DNA of 55,522 nt from a virus. The translations under genes were made by a program, and so were the position numbers. This document shows, one piece after another, positions 18,286 to 27,846 of this stretch (within the stretch, counting starts at the first letter, position 1; each line of letters begins with the position of its first letter). The notes below the pieces were generated by a model. The model had not been told where the DNA came from, did not search any database, and saw only the letters and a program-made list of their open reading frames with translations. The stretch covers positions 1-55,522 of the IMG/VR virus record IMGVR_UViG_3300010885_071562. One strand, 5' to 3'.

Positions 18286-19160
18286 TCCTTCACCGTGATC
18301 GTGAACAGGTTCACGAATGTAGGAGCATCAAAACCGTCATTCATCAGTTTTCCTGCAAAGTAGATTCTTCTTGACTCAAGGCCAATGCTTGTTCTTCCGT
18401 AATCAATGATCTCAAGCTTTCCAAGGCTTCCACTATTCTCTTCATACACCTGCATCACGAGTGAGTGGTTCTCGGTCCTTGATGACAGGCTTATCGAAGC
18501 AGGAGTCGAGCCTGATAGTTCACTGAAGAATGAGCTTGGGTCTACAGACGTCTCCTCTCGAATGTCTGAGTAGGTTCCGAGAGGAGTTCCATCTGCCTGT
18601 AGAGGTGGAAGGAACTTGAAGTTCGGTCTTGTGGCAAGCCTGAAATCTGCCATCAAGGGCTCAACATCATCTATGGTTGCGGTAGACGGAACGTTTGAGA
18701 AAGATCCGCTATTCTCAATCTTGAACCTGTAGAATGATGGGTATGCAACTAGTCCAGGGTCTCCCAAGATAGGATCCTTTGTCCTTGCAATCCTTGCGTT
18801 TGACATTGCTTCCATGCTTCCTGATGTCACATTTGAGACGCCAGGAGTCACTGCCTGCCCATTAACGCTTTGTGCTCCCTTTCGAGGGTCTAGAGTCCCT
18901 GATGTCGTGAGATACGGTATCAGGAATGAGTCATCATCAGTTACCGGAATGATAGTGTCAAAAGGAGACTCATTGGATTCGAAGGACAGGTTGACATCTC
19001 TGTCCACAAAAATGCCTTGTGAGTCGCCTTCGTATGATGCGAGAGTGTCAGAAACACTGACATACCTCACGGCAAATGTCCCGTTTGAGATTCTACGACG
19101 CCCTTCACTCGTTATGCGAGCGTCGAGCATTCTTGACTTTGGGTCTAAGATTCCAGCCAC
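18282..19160 (-). CDS. Tail/baseplate structural protein (292 aa) with shared N-terminal module
   Basis: The N-terminal segment (MLDARITSEGRRRISNGTF, then AVRYVSVSD) corresponds to the module at the start of the 234-aa protein at 9361-10065. The rest is beta-rich, with Ser/Thr/Asp-rich loops and a final FVNLFTITVKE. The start is GTG at 19160; no ATG lies between it and the upstream stop. The closest purine-rich stretch is GAGGGG, 13 bases upstream, which is longer than ideal, so expression may be modest or coupled to the 1496-aa gene. Function beyond virion assembly is unknown. Confidence 0.8.
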   Translation of the reverse strand: MAGILDPKSRMLDARITSEGRRRISNGTFAVRYVSVSDTLASYEGDSQGIFVDRDVNLSFESNESPFDTIIPVTDDDSFLIPYLTTSGTLDPRKGAQSVNGQAVTPGVSNVTSGSMEAMSNARIARTKDPILGDPGLVAYPSFYRFKIENSGSFSNVPSTATIDDVEPLMADFRLATRPNFKFLPPLQADGTPLGTYSDIREETSVDPSSFFSELSGSTPASISLSSRTENHSLVMQVYEENSGSLGKLEIIDYGRTSIGLESRRIYFAGKLMNDGFDAPTFVNLFTITVKE

Positions 19161-19205
19161 AGTCCTAAATAGTCCCCTCGCAAGTTTGCCAAAGGGATTG
19201 TATCA

Positions 19206-22200
19206 TCAAACTGTCACGGTGTACTCAATTGCATCTCGATCTGTGAACTCTCCGTCCTTGTATGGACCATCAAGGGCAGCCGTCCTGCTCACATTCTGCG
19301 ATGTTGTGATGGTTCCCTGTACAGAGAGTGGTGATGTCTGTGACTTCTGGAACTCATTCACATCATTGAACTGCATAGATGACTTCTCAATGAACTTCAC
19401 GTTCACCGTAGAATCGTTGAATGGTGTGTCTTTCAACCTTGGTGCAAGAACCTGATTGGGAGGTGTCTCAAGGAAGTCACGCAAGTACCCGTAATGAACC
19501 GAACTCAGCACTGCCTTTTGTGGAATTTTGTAACCAGATGTAGTACTTCCCGGTAGGCTGCCTGTTGTCCTAAGAGTGTTTCTGATGGGGTCATCGAAGT
19601 AATCCCTCACATATCTTTCTGTGTAGACTGTGAAGAACCTGTTGATGCTGAAATTTCCCTTAATGTCTCCGGCTGTTGCATGACCTGCGACTCCTCGGAG
19701 TGGTAAAGATGTAAGATCTGTGCTGCCTGTGATTATCTCATCGAAAATGCCACCATAGTATCCATCCGTCTCAGTGACAACAAACTGGTCATATGGAACG
19801 TCTCCAATGACTGTAGACACCTCGCCGAATGAATTTCCTTGAACGTTGACAGACTCACCGTCACGAAGGAATCTTCCTTCAAGCTTCAATTCACCAATTC
19901 CTGGCAAGACCCTGATGTAAGAAGTTGGACCATAGAGCATGGTGTCATCTTTATAGACACCTGTCAAGAACAGTGGCCCAAAATCAGGCGTTGCGAAGTT
20001 TGAACTCTCCATGCCGAGAACAAGTTCGTCTCCTGGCAGTAGAAGATACTCGGTCTCTTGAATCTCTGGTCCAATTTTCTTCGGAACAGGAGCAACACCA
20101 TGCCACCAACCGGGCTGTATGATTGAGTAGAAGTCCGAGCCTGATCTATCTAGAGTAGAGAAGCTAGGTGATGTTCTTGCAGGATTTATTGTTGGGCAGT
20201 TGATTGCCCTTCCGTCTATGAGGATGTTGGTAGACTCAATCTTCGGTGTGATCCTATTCGAAGAGTTCGAATCGAAGTTAGTGAACTGTGAGAATGATGG
20301 TGTTACATCAAAGATGGACTTACCGAATTGTGCTGACGGAATCTGGCGAACTGCTCCTCGTGTCAAGTCGGTTGCATTCTGTGTCTCAAAATTTGTCCCA
20401 ACGTATCTCACAAGATTTCTTACTGTGTTAGAAGGAGAAGAGCCCTGATCAACTGAGCTCGATGTGAATACCTTCGGTATTCTTGTCGATCCATGCCAGT
20501 AGTTCACAACTTGATATGCGTAGTTTCCTGCTCCATCTGAGTCAAATTGATGATTTGTGACAGAGTCGTTGTTAAAGTATCCTGTGTGATTCCATATTGG
20601 TCTGTAGTGTGAAAGAGTTCCAGTCACATACACACCTGTGATTGGAAGATTCCACTTCTTGCCAGTCGTCGGACCTACGCCAGACACAAAGTTCATGAGA
20701 GTTGGAACAGTGAAACCCTCAGGAGCGACAGCAGGTTTCATTTCAAGAGACAGTGATGCCTGGTGAATTAGTGGTCCCCTATATGTGAAGTCTACTCCCC
20801 AGTCATGTGAATAAGCAGGACCGTGAAGAGGTTCTGTGTTCCGACTGAGGGACGCAGTAACTCCTGGCAATATGGGGAAACTAGAAGTTGCATTGAATGA
20901 TGCACTTGTAAAGATTGTTCTGAATATGTCTCTATTGAAAGCTGTCCCCTCAGGAATCAAACTGTAGAGTGGATTTGTATTCTGAGTTGACCAAAAGTGA
21001 TTGGATGATGTAACCCAGAAACCGTCTTTGTACGAAGCTCCAAATGACGCTGAGTTATAGAAGCTTACTGATGCTGAGGCTATCAGAAACCTGTCACTGC
21101 TGCTTATATCTTGGTCGCTGTCCTTAAGGACTCCTCCTCTTCTTCTCTGGCGATACAGGAAGAAGCTGTAATTCTCAATGTCCCTTCTATTCATGACGTA
21201 TCGTACCCATTGACCTGGATTTCCTGATGAATGTGCATGATCAATAGGAGTACCAGAGGGAACAGAACCGGTGAGCCTGAAGAATGTCCTTGACGCTTCG
21301 ATGTTCAGGTTAAGAGTTATCTTCGAAAGTAGGAAAGGACGAGAAACAAAGTCGCTTACCTTAATTGTCTCATCATCGTATGCATGATACTTTTTATCTG
21401 ATGGAGCTCCCCATATCGAAGTTGGATATCCAATCCTTCCATATCCATGAACTTCATGTGTTTCCTTCCATGGATGAAGGTATCCAATGTTAGGTGATCC
21501 TGCAAATTGACACAAGATTTTTGAAGATCCTGATACATCAAAAGATGTACTTCTAGAAGTGTCAGAAGTTGACGTGGTATTCCTGTATTCCAGGGCATTG
21601 AAAGAACCAGAGAAAGACGAATCGATCCTTGCGTCTGAGGTTCCTGAGACCCAAAGATACACTTCTTCAGAAGGTCTTCTTGGTTTGTGAGACCTTCTTG
21701 AAGTAGACCCGTCTAGTCTCTTCTCAACCCAACACCTTGACTCAGGTGAGTAGTACAAAAACCCGGTCCCAATATTACCGTCTGGATCTGATCTGAATCC
21801 AGAAGTTTTTCCTGAAGCGCCGTCAGCATCATTATGATCTGACTTTTTGAACAAGAAATCCAGAAACTTTGATGGGAATTCTTTGATTGGAGAGCTTAAG
21901 CCTGTTGGTATCACAAGGGCAGCGGCATTCTGCAGAGAAATTAGGTCATCAGGAGCTGATTCTGTGTACTTCCATTGATGCCAAGGTTTACCCACAGAGG
22001 TGGAGCCATTGGCTCTAAAGCAATACCCACGATTAAGAGCGGTCTCTTGAGTTTGAATGGGAACTACTATTTCGAATGAACCAGAAGTACTTTTTGATGT
22101 CGAATCTGTGAATGAGTCAAATTTTCTACCTGTGGTTCCTCTATTCAATATGGAAGAATCGAGACCTGTGTCAGAGAAGCTTTGACTAAAGTTGGTTATG

Positions 22201-23696
22201 ATCTCTCCGTGATTGACTGCGAGAGGAAGAGATGTGAAGGATGTGTAGCCATCAACGCAAACTCCTGCATTGAATGCTTCTGTGATTGCGTCTATTTCAT
22301 CATCTTCTAGCCTTCTGCTCCATGCGGCAATCATGATGTAATCATGAGAGTATCCCAGATACATCCTTGAAGGAATTGAACCTACGGCTCTTAGTTCAGG
22401 CTTGAGATCTGTTCTGTTATACTTTTCATAGAATTCTGACCTGTCGAGATCTGAAAATCTAGCAGTTCCTTCTTGCTGATTTTCGAATCTCGGTGTTAGA
22501 CAATTGACGCCATCTATTCTCAGGGATAGGTGCCCTCCAGATTTCCCTTCCCTTGAAAGAACCTGCCTAAAGGCTAAACTGTGAAATCCGTTTGAAGACT
22601 TGTTGACCTGTTGCATGGATGTGCTTTTGGGCACTTGCGGTGCAAGTCTAACAGGATTTCCCATAACTTGAGAATTGATGTTTTCATTTGCATTGTAGAT
22701 ATCTTTTTTCCCATCTACAAACTGGTTTGGAATAAACCTGTTTGCAGCACCTGGAGACACTACAAATTCTGTGGTTGGACCGAGATAGAATATGTAGGGA
22801 ATACCGCTGTATCCAGTAAGATCCTGCCCATTCAAAGTTTGAGGTGTCATCGTATACGATGAAGCTCGGGAAGACCTCCTTGTATTTGACTTTGTTGAGT
22901 CTCTTGAACCGTCATAGCTCGCTATTACGATGTCTGTCGGCATCATGATTATCGAACCTGTGGAACCAATTGACACTGACACATCATTCGTTCCGTTTAG
23001 TCCTAGCAATCCTCCTACTGGAGGATCATACACAACGTCTCTGTATGAGGCAAATGAAACAATGTCTTTGTTTCCTCCAATTCTCGAGTCATAGAATCCT
23101 CCAATGAAAAATGGAGAAACATGAACATTTTGAGAACCTGTCACTATTGTCGATATCGTAGACAAGAACTGATTCTTTAGAGACTTATCAAAGAATCTTG
23201 AATCTCTAGTGTCAGAACCAGTCAAATAGCCACCGCCACCTCCACTCGGGCTTTGTGATGCCCAGGGACCGGTTCCTTCTATGTACCTTGCGGCTTCATT
23301 ACCGGCATCAGTCTTAAACGAAGGAAAGGGGCACGTTATCATTCCTCCTTTTTCATCAGATGATCCTGTTGGATCATTTCTCATGAAGATAAGAACTGTC
23401 TGTTCATCCTTCAGGTATGACGGGTACTTGCTATTGTCTGTGAACGATATTGATCCACTTCCCCTGAAAGAGAAACCAATCGGTCGATAACTTGAAGAAG
23501 CAACTTTATCTACGGGTCCGTTGACAGTTGTGTTAGTAACTATCTCGGTGGGTGTGACACCTCCTGATCCATCATCCTTTCCGATTATGCAAAAGTCGAG
23601 ACCCCTTGACAGATCGTAGACCTTTCCTCCCGGACGCAATGAAAATTTTGTCCGAATATCAGTGAGCTGTACCTTGCTCCCACCCAACTTAGCCAT
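19206..23696 (-). CDS. Giant tail/baseplate-peripheral protein (1496 aa), LamG-like segment
   Basis: The longest gene in the window. The sequence is beta-rich and Ser/Gly/Asn/Asp-rich throughout, with no membrane helix or coiled coil. Around residues 370-490 it has a LamG-like half-domain: FHSLAFRQVL, then LSLRIDGVN, MYLGYSHDYIMIAAWSRRL, and EDDEIDAITEAFNAGV, the typical closing helix after a LamG sheet. Other regions (500-1496) show repeated short strands and aromatic, Asn and Ser loops typical of phage adhesins. It overlaps the upstream stop by one base (TAATG). A large host-contact or baseplate arm protein is plausible; I cannot name it. Confidence 0.83.
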   Translation of the reverse strand: MAKLGGSKVQLTDIRTKFSLRPGGKVYDLSRGLDFCIIGKDDGSGGVTPTEIVTNTTVNGPVDKVASSSYRPIGFSFRGSGSISFTDNSKYPSYLKDEQTVLIFMRNDPTGSSDEKGGMITCPFPSFKTDAGNEAARYIEGTGPWASQSPSGGGGGYLTGSDTRDSRFFDKSLKNQFLSTISTIVTGSQNVHVSPFFIGGFYDSRIGGNKDIVSFASYRDVVYDPPVGGLLGLNGTNDVSVSIGSTGSIIMMPTDIVIASYDGSRDSTKSNTRRSSRASSYTMTPQTLNGQDLTGYSGIPYIFYLGPTTEFVVSPGAANRFIPNQFVDGKKDIYNANENINSQVMGNPVRLAPQVPKSTSMQQVNKSSNGFHSLAFRQVLSREGKSGGHLSLRIDGVNCLTPRFENQQEGTARFSDLDRSEFYEKYNRTDLKPELRAVGSIPSRMYLGYSHDYIMIAAWSRRLEDDEIDAITEAFNAGVCVDGYTSFTSLPLAVNHGEIITNFSQSFSDTGLDSSILNRGTTGRKFDSFTDSTSKSTSGSFEIVVPIQTQETALNRGYCFRANGSTSVGKPWHQWKYTESAPDDLISLQNAAALVIPTGLSSPIKEFPSKFLDFLFKKSDHNDADGASGKTSGFRSDPDGNIGTGFLYYSPESRCWVEKRLDGSTSRRSHKPRRPSEEVYLWVSGTSDARIDSSFSGSFNALEYRNTTSTSDTSRSTSFDVSGSSKILCQFAGSPNIGYLHPWKETHEVHGYGRIGYPTSIWGAPSDKKYHAYDDETIKVSDFVSRPFLLSKITLNLNIEASRTFFRLTGSVPSGTPIDHAHSSGNPGQWVRYVMNRRDIENYSFFLYRQRRRGGVLKDSDQDISSSDRFLIASASVSFYNSASFGASYKDGFWVTSSNHFWSTQNTNPLYSLIPEGTAFNRDIFRTIFTSASFNATSSFPILPGVTASLSRNTEPLHGPAYSHDWGVDFTYRGPLIHQASLSLEMKPAVAPEGFTVPTLMNFVSGVGPTTGKKWNLPITGVYVTGTLSHYRPIWNHTGYFNNDSVTNHQFDSDGAGNYAYQVVNYWHGSTRIPKVFTSSSVDQGSSPSNTVRNLVRYVGTNFETQNATDLTRGAVRQIPSAQFGKSIFDVTPSFSQFTNFDSNSSNRITPKIESTNILIDGRAINCPTINPARTSPSFSTLDRSGSDFYSIIQPGWWHGVAPVPKKIGPEIQETEYLLLPGDELVLGMESSNFATPDFGPLFLTGVYKDDTMLYGPTSYIRVLPGIGELKLEGRFLRDGESVNVQGNSFGEVSTVIGDVPYDQFVVTETDGYYGGIFDEIITGSTDLTSLPLRGVAGHATAGDIKGNFSINRFFTVYTERYVRDYFDDPIRNTLRTTGSLPGSTTSGYKIPQKAVLSSVHYGYLRDFLETPPNQVLAPRLKDTPFNDSTVNVKFIEKSSMQFNDVNEFQKSQTSPLSVQGTITTSQNVSRTAALDGPYKDGEFTDRDAIEYTVTV

Positions 23697-24556
23697 TAGT
23701 AGTTTCTCCTGTCCGCAAATGCAATGGAGTCTGTCCCATTGGTGTCACCACCGACAATGCTTCTTCCAGCCGCAGACGACTTGTAATTTCTAGACAATCC
23801 TGGGAATGTGTAACCACTTCCCATCGAAAGGACGGCAACAATACCTGAGTCTGTCAACTTTTTCATTGTCTCATCAATGTCACTCGAATCGAGGAATCCC
23901 TTGGGATCTTCCACCGGTGGATGAAAGAAGGGTACGTCAGATAACGTGTTGGTCTCATCAGAGGTCTCAAGGAATGGCTCTGCTGACTCCACCTTATCAC
24001 TGAAGTACACGATCTGGTCCACTTGGTGGTTTCTATGGTAGCGATCGACGAGTGTCATGCCGAGCTCTGCATGAACTCCCCTGCCCTTGTCGAATCCCAC
24101 CACAATATTCTCACTGATGGACTGCCTGATTGGAAGTGGCTCAATTGCACCGTCAAGTCGACCGGGATCCGTCCATGACGTGTTCTCAAGGGTGATAGGA
24201 TACATCCGATCACCAGTATCCTGGATGTAGGAAACAGCATTAAACGCAGAGAGTTCTATGAATCCTTCATTGGGTGCTGTGCTTCTCGGAATTCCGAGGT
24301 CTCGAACCTCTGCGAAGTGTGAGATTACAGTTGATGAGCCAGACCAGGACCCGCTCAGGTTGTTCTTACCGATCACCTGGGATAGCGAGTCATCGAAGGC
24401 TCCAAACTCTCTCACACGTCCGTTGACCACACGAAGTGGTGAACTGTTTGACAGGAGTCTCGGAAGGGTGGAGCCGAAGACCTGTTCGTAGTCTCCAATC
24501 TCTACACCCTGGCGATATGAGTCAATCTTCTTTTCGTCTGACCTTGTGGTTGCCAT
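23696..24556 (-). CDS. Unknown structural protein of the tail block (286 aa)
   Basis: Not recognised. The protein starts MATTRSDEKKIDSYRQGVEI and ends with a Gly/Ser/Asp-rich tail (SIVGGDTNGTDSIAFADRRNY). The middle has several beta segments and an acidic stretch (about 195-235), and the composition matches its neighbours. The ATG overlaps the upstream TGA by one base, and its own stop overlaps the next ATG by one base. This places it firmly in the same translationally coupled chain. Probably a connector between the two giant neighbours (1096 and 1496 aa). Confidence 0.8.
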   Translation of the reverse strand: MATTRSDEKKIDSYRQGVEIGDYEQVFGSTLPRLLSNSSPLRVVNGRVREFGAFDDSLSQVIGKNNLSGSWSGSSTVISHFAEVRDLGIPRSTAPNEGFIELSAFNAVSYIQDTGDRMYPITLENTSWTDPGRLDGAIEPLPIRQSISENIVVGFDKGRGVHAELGMTLVDRYHRNHQVDQIVYFSDKVESAEPFLETSDETNTLSDVPFFHPPVEDPKGFLDSSDIDETMKKLTDSGIVAVLSMGSGYTFPGLSRNYKSSAAGRSIVGGDTNGTDSIAFADRRNY

Positions 24557-27500
24557 CAGAACCTCTTCAGGTCAGCGACGACCTGTCCAACGTAAATTGC
24601 TCCCTTCAGTCTCATCCTCTCATTCTCACCGAGATAGAGGTCTCCCCACCGATACCTCACCTTGTTCCTCTCGAGGACATGACTCTCAACCACGAAGTTG
24701 TTGCCAAGGTATGAGGTGTTGGATGGCACAAGCTGCGCGACCATGCTTCCAATGTTCTCATTGAACCACCTTGCGAAGTTGAAGATGTTCCTGATGTTCA
24801 CAGGTCCGGTGAGCTTGTTGAAGTAGACGTCTCTCATGTTCTCAAGGTCATAGTAATCGTCCGAGAACATGAGGTTAGGATCTCCGATTGCATTGTCAAA
24901 GAACTCGTGGCTCGAGAAAGACCTCATAATGTCCTCATCGAGTGACTGTACAACGCTGATCTCGATTCCAAACCTGGAGTCATCATTCGGAGTCTCATTC
25001 TTCGGTATCTCCTGTAGGACTCCGAAGTGACCTCCCTCAGTCAAGGAGTTCTCGTACTGAGACCATGACCTCACTCTCACCTTGTTGTCTGATTGTGCTT
25101 CATCAAACTTTGGTGTGAGTGTCGTGAACAGGGACTCTCTCTGGACTATCACATCAGTCTCCGTCAGGCCTCTTGCGCGGATGTGATTCTCAGCCTGTGA
25201 GAAGTCAAAGAGCATGATCTCACCGCCGATCGATGCCGTGACAGGTTGGTCACACGTGATGTCCATTCGAAGCCTTCCGAAAGAACCACTCTGACTTGTG
25301 ATAAAGTTGAGCCTTGTAAGAGGATCATCGACACCAAACGATGTGGGATTCTTGACATGCTCCTTCCACTCACTCTCTGACAGTTCACGAGACCAGAACC
25401 TTATCCTTGAGACTTCACCAAGAAGCATGGTATTCGAAGCATATGAGGTTGGATTGAGAAACTTTCCAGATGGATCGTATGACTGCTCACCGTATGAGAG
25501 GAAAGCACCGGAGGCATTCAGGCTCGGAGTGATCGATGAGAAGACATCTGTCGAGGATGACCTCAGCATTGTGCTAGATGTCACGAAGTAACTGATGTCC
25601 CTTTCAGTCGTGAGGGATCCTGCCCTGAGTGTCCAGGTTTCTTTTGTCTCGCCTTCGGGCTCTCTCATGAAACTCACATTCCACATCTCACCGTTGAAGA
25701 TGTTCGCACCTGTGAGGGAAAGCTCAATGACTGAATGATTGGAGCTTGACACGGCAAGCGTGATCGTTGACTCACCGAATATCGCGGCTCCTGATGAGAA
25801 TGCAACAAGGTTGACGATATTCGAATTTCCTGAAGTTCCAGTCACATTCATCCTGACCAGAGAGGATGGGTCAACGTATCCCACTGATAGCGGGAACCTG
25901 TAGTTGGCCTCGTACGTGAATGATGATGTTGTGAACAGTCCATCAGACGGAGTTCCGCTGAGGTATGGGAATCCTGGCTCAGTCCTGCTGCCACTGAGGT
26001 ACGATGAGGTTGCGTAGAATGCAGTGTCGGTCTTGAACACGCCGAATGAGTCACGTTGAGACTTTCTGCCTGATATGAAACCTGTCCTTGTGCCACCGTA
26101 CTCACGAAGTCGCAAGGTTGTGTCAGGATTGAGACCTATTGACCTGATCAGAGACTCGACCGAGTGTCGGGTTCCCTTTGACCTCACAATCTCAGGTATC
26201 GTGGCTACAATTCTCCTCCAGATCTTGGCCTGGATCTTTGACAGAGACTCAGTTCCTGTCTCAGGATCGGCTCCAATGTCATCACCCTTGTGCCTCTGTG
26301 CATCAGACTCACCGGAGAATATGTTCGGAAGCTCGAAACCGTATCTATCGGCGATGATTGGCAGGAAACTGTCGGCAACTGAGTTGACCTCATCGTAATC
26401 GAGGTTCTCAAGCTTTCCGAACTGATCGACGTACATTTTCATCTCATCGAACTGCTTGGCCCAGATGAATAGAAGTGTCGTGATGATCTGCACATTCCCG
26501 ATCTTGGTTTCTCTTGGAAGATTTCCGCCTTCCTCAAATGACCTGTTGATTGAGCCTTCATCCGATTCAAGTCCCATTGCCGTCCTCTCTTCAATAAGAT
26601 AGTGAGACGGAATGAGCTTTGTGATGAGGTTGGGATTGTTCGCATCGTAAAGAGAGGCTGAGTTCAGGAGCCTTGAATTCAGAGAGACAACCGATGGGTG
26701 GTCAGGAAAGAGTATCGGGCACTGTGAGTTTCTTTCCCTGAAAGGTGGCAGTCCATCCCTATTTCCACGCAGAGACTCAGTGAAGTTTGTGATGATCGCA
26801 TGAAGTCCATTCCCGGAGGAGTCGATGACGACCGTGTTCCTTTCGTATGAGCCGGAGGGCTCATTGAACTTGTAGTATAGGATGAGGTTCTCGTCCTTTG
26901 CTGCAGGACTGAACATTGACGACGAGACTTCCTGCTGGTTGAAGCTCCTGTGATAGACCTTGAACTCATCAAGGCTAGCGCTGAGGGTCCTCTGGGGTAC
27001 GAATGACATTCCAATGTTCGTGTGTGCGCTTCCTGAACCAATCAGGAATGGAGCGCCCCTTGACTGGAGGCTCACAGATTCGAGCATTGATGATGTGCTA
27101 GAGAGTGCTGAATCTATAAAGATCTGCAGGCAGTTGGTGCCTGGCCTGCGATTGTACTGAGCACACACATCGACCCATCTTCCTTTCTGGATCTGAGCTG
27201 AGGATGAGACGTAGCCTGAACTGCCAGCAATTCCAAAGAAGAGCTGTCCATAATCAGCATTGGATGAGGAGATGAATCCGAGAGTGTAGCTTCCTGAAGT
27301 TCCCAATCGCTGGACTACGACAGACTCGCTGTTGGATCCTGTTGGAAGATTGACCTTGAACTGAAAGCAGAGTGACTTGTCATCGGGATCTAGAACAGGA
27401 AGTCCGGATGTATTCTTTGAAAGGGATGGGAATAAGCCACCTGGCGTGTCTTTGACGGAAATGTAGCTTGCAGAAAACAGCAGAGATCCCCTGTACTTCG

Positions 27501-27846
27501 GAAACTGGTCATACACGTACTTTTCGTATCCTGTGAGACTGTCCGACCAGGCCTCTATGTCGAGGGGTGATCCGTCGAAGGGGAAGTAGTTGATGACCTT
27601 GTCAAACGCAATGTTTGTGTTTGTCTGCGCTGATGAGAAGAACGTGTGATTCGAAAAGTCAGACCAGTCAACAGGAATCTGTTGTGTGTTTCTGAGCGGT
27701 GAGCCAGGAGCGTCTCTCCTGAAACTTCCTGTCGGAATGTCTGATCCGAGGACCAGGTCTCCTGTGTATGAAGATCCGTTCCCTGAGTCTCTCTGTATCT
27801 TGAATAGGGTCTCGTTTGTGAAGTGCCTTGTGAGCTCGTTGGCCAT
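24556..27846 (-). CDS. Large tail/baseplate protein with two LamG-like domains (1096 aa)
   Basis: Two concanavalin-like lectin folds are visible. The first (about 155-350) has SLCFQFKVNLP, a strand GRWVDVCAQYNRRPG, LQIFID, SLDEFKVYHRSFNQQEV and then NLILYYKFNEPSG with DSSGNGLHA, a standard LamG ending. The second (about 640-870) has FTYEANYRFPL and ends VSRIRFWSRELSESEWKEH. Between them lies a helical stretch (about 460-570: ITTLLFIWAKQFDEMKMYVDQ and IPEIVRSKGTRHSVESLIRSI). The C terminus has NIFNFARWFNENIGSMVAQLVP and RYRWGDLYLGENERMRLKG. Likely a baseplate-attached arm or adhesin; sugar binding is inferred from the fold type only. Confidence 0.85.
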   Translation of the reverse strand: MANELTRHFTNETLFKIQRDSGNGSSYTGDLVLGSDIPTGSFRRDAPGSPLRNTQQIPVDWSDFSNHTFFSSAQTNTNIAFDKVINYFPFDGSPLDIEAWSDSLTGYEKYVYDQFPKYRGSLLFSASYISVKDTPGGLFPSLSKNTSGLPVLDPDDKSLCFQFKVNLPTGSNSESVVVQRLGTSGSYTLGFISSSNADYGQLFFGIAGSSGYVSSSAQIQKGRWVDVCAQYNRRPGTNCLQIFIDSALSSTSSMLESVSLQSRGAPFLIGSGSAHTNIGMSFVPQRTLSASLDEFKVYHRSFNQQEVSSSMFSPAAKDENLILYYKFNEPSGSYERNTVVIDSSGNGLHAIITNFTESLRGNRDGLPPFRERNSQCPILFPDHPSVVSLNSRLLNSASLYDANNPNLITKLIPSHYLIEERTAMGLESDEGSINRSFEEGGNLPRETKIGNVQIITTLLFIWAKQFDEMKMYVDQFGKLENLDYDEVNSVADSFLPIIADRYGFELPNIFSGESDAQRHKGDDIGADPETGTESLSKIQAKIWRRIVATIPEIVRSKGTRHSVESLIRSIGLNPDTTLRLREYGGTRTGFISGRKSQRDSFGVFKTDTAFYATSSYLSGSRTEPGFPYLSGTPSDGLFTTSSFTYEANYRFPLSVGYVDPSSLVRMNVTGTSGNSNIVNLVAFSSGAAIFGESTITLAVSSSNHSVIELSLTGANIFNGEMWNVSFMREPEGETKETWTLRAGSLTTERDISYFVTSSTMLRSSSTDVFSSITPSLNASGAFLSYGEQSYDPSGKFLNPTSYASNTMLLGEVSRIRFWSRELSESEWKEHVKNPTSFGVDDPLTRLNFITSQSGSFGRLRMDITCDQPVTASIGGEIMLFDFSQAENHIRARGLTETDVIVQRESLFTTLTPKFDEAQSDNKVRVRSWSQYENSLTEGGHFGVLQEIPKNETPNDDSRFGIEISVVQSLDEDIMRSFSSHEFFDNAIGDPNLMFSDDYYDLENMRDVYFNKLTGPVNIRNIFNFARWFNENIGSMVAQLVPSNTSYLGNNFVVESHVLERNKVRYRWGDLYLGENERMRLKGAIYVGQVVADLKRF

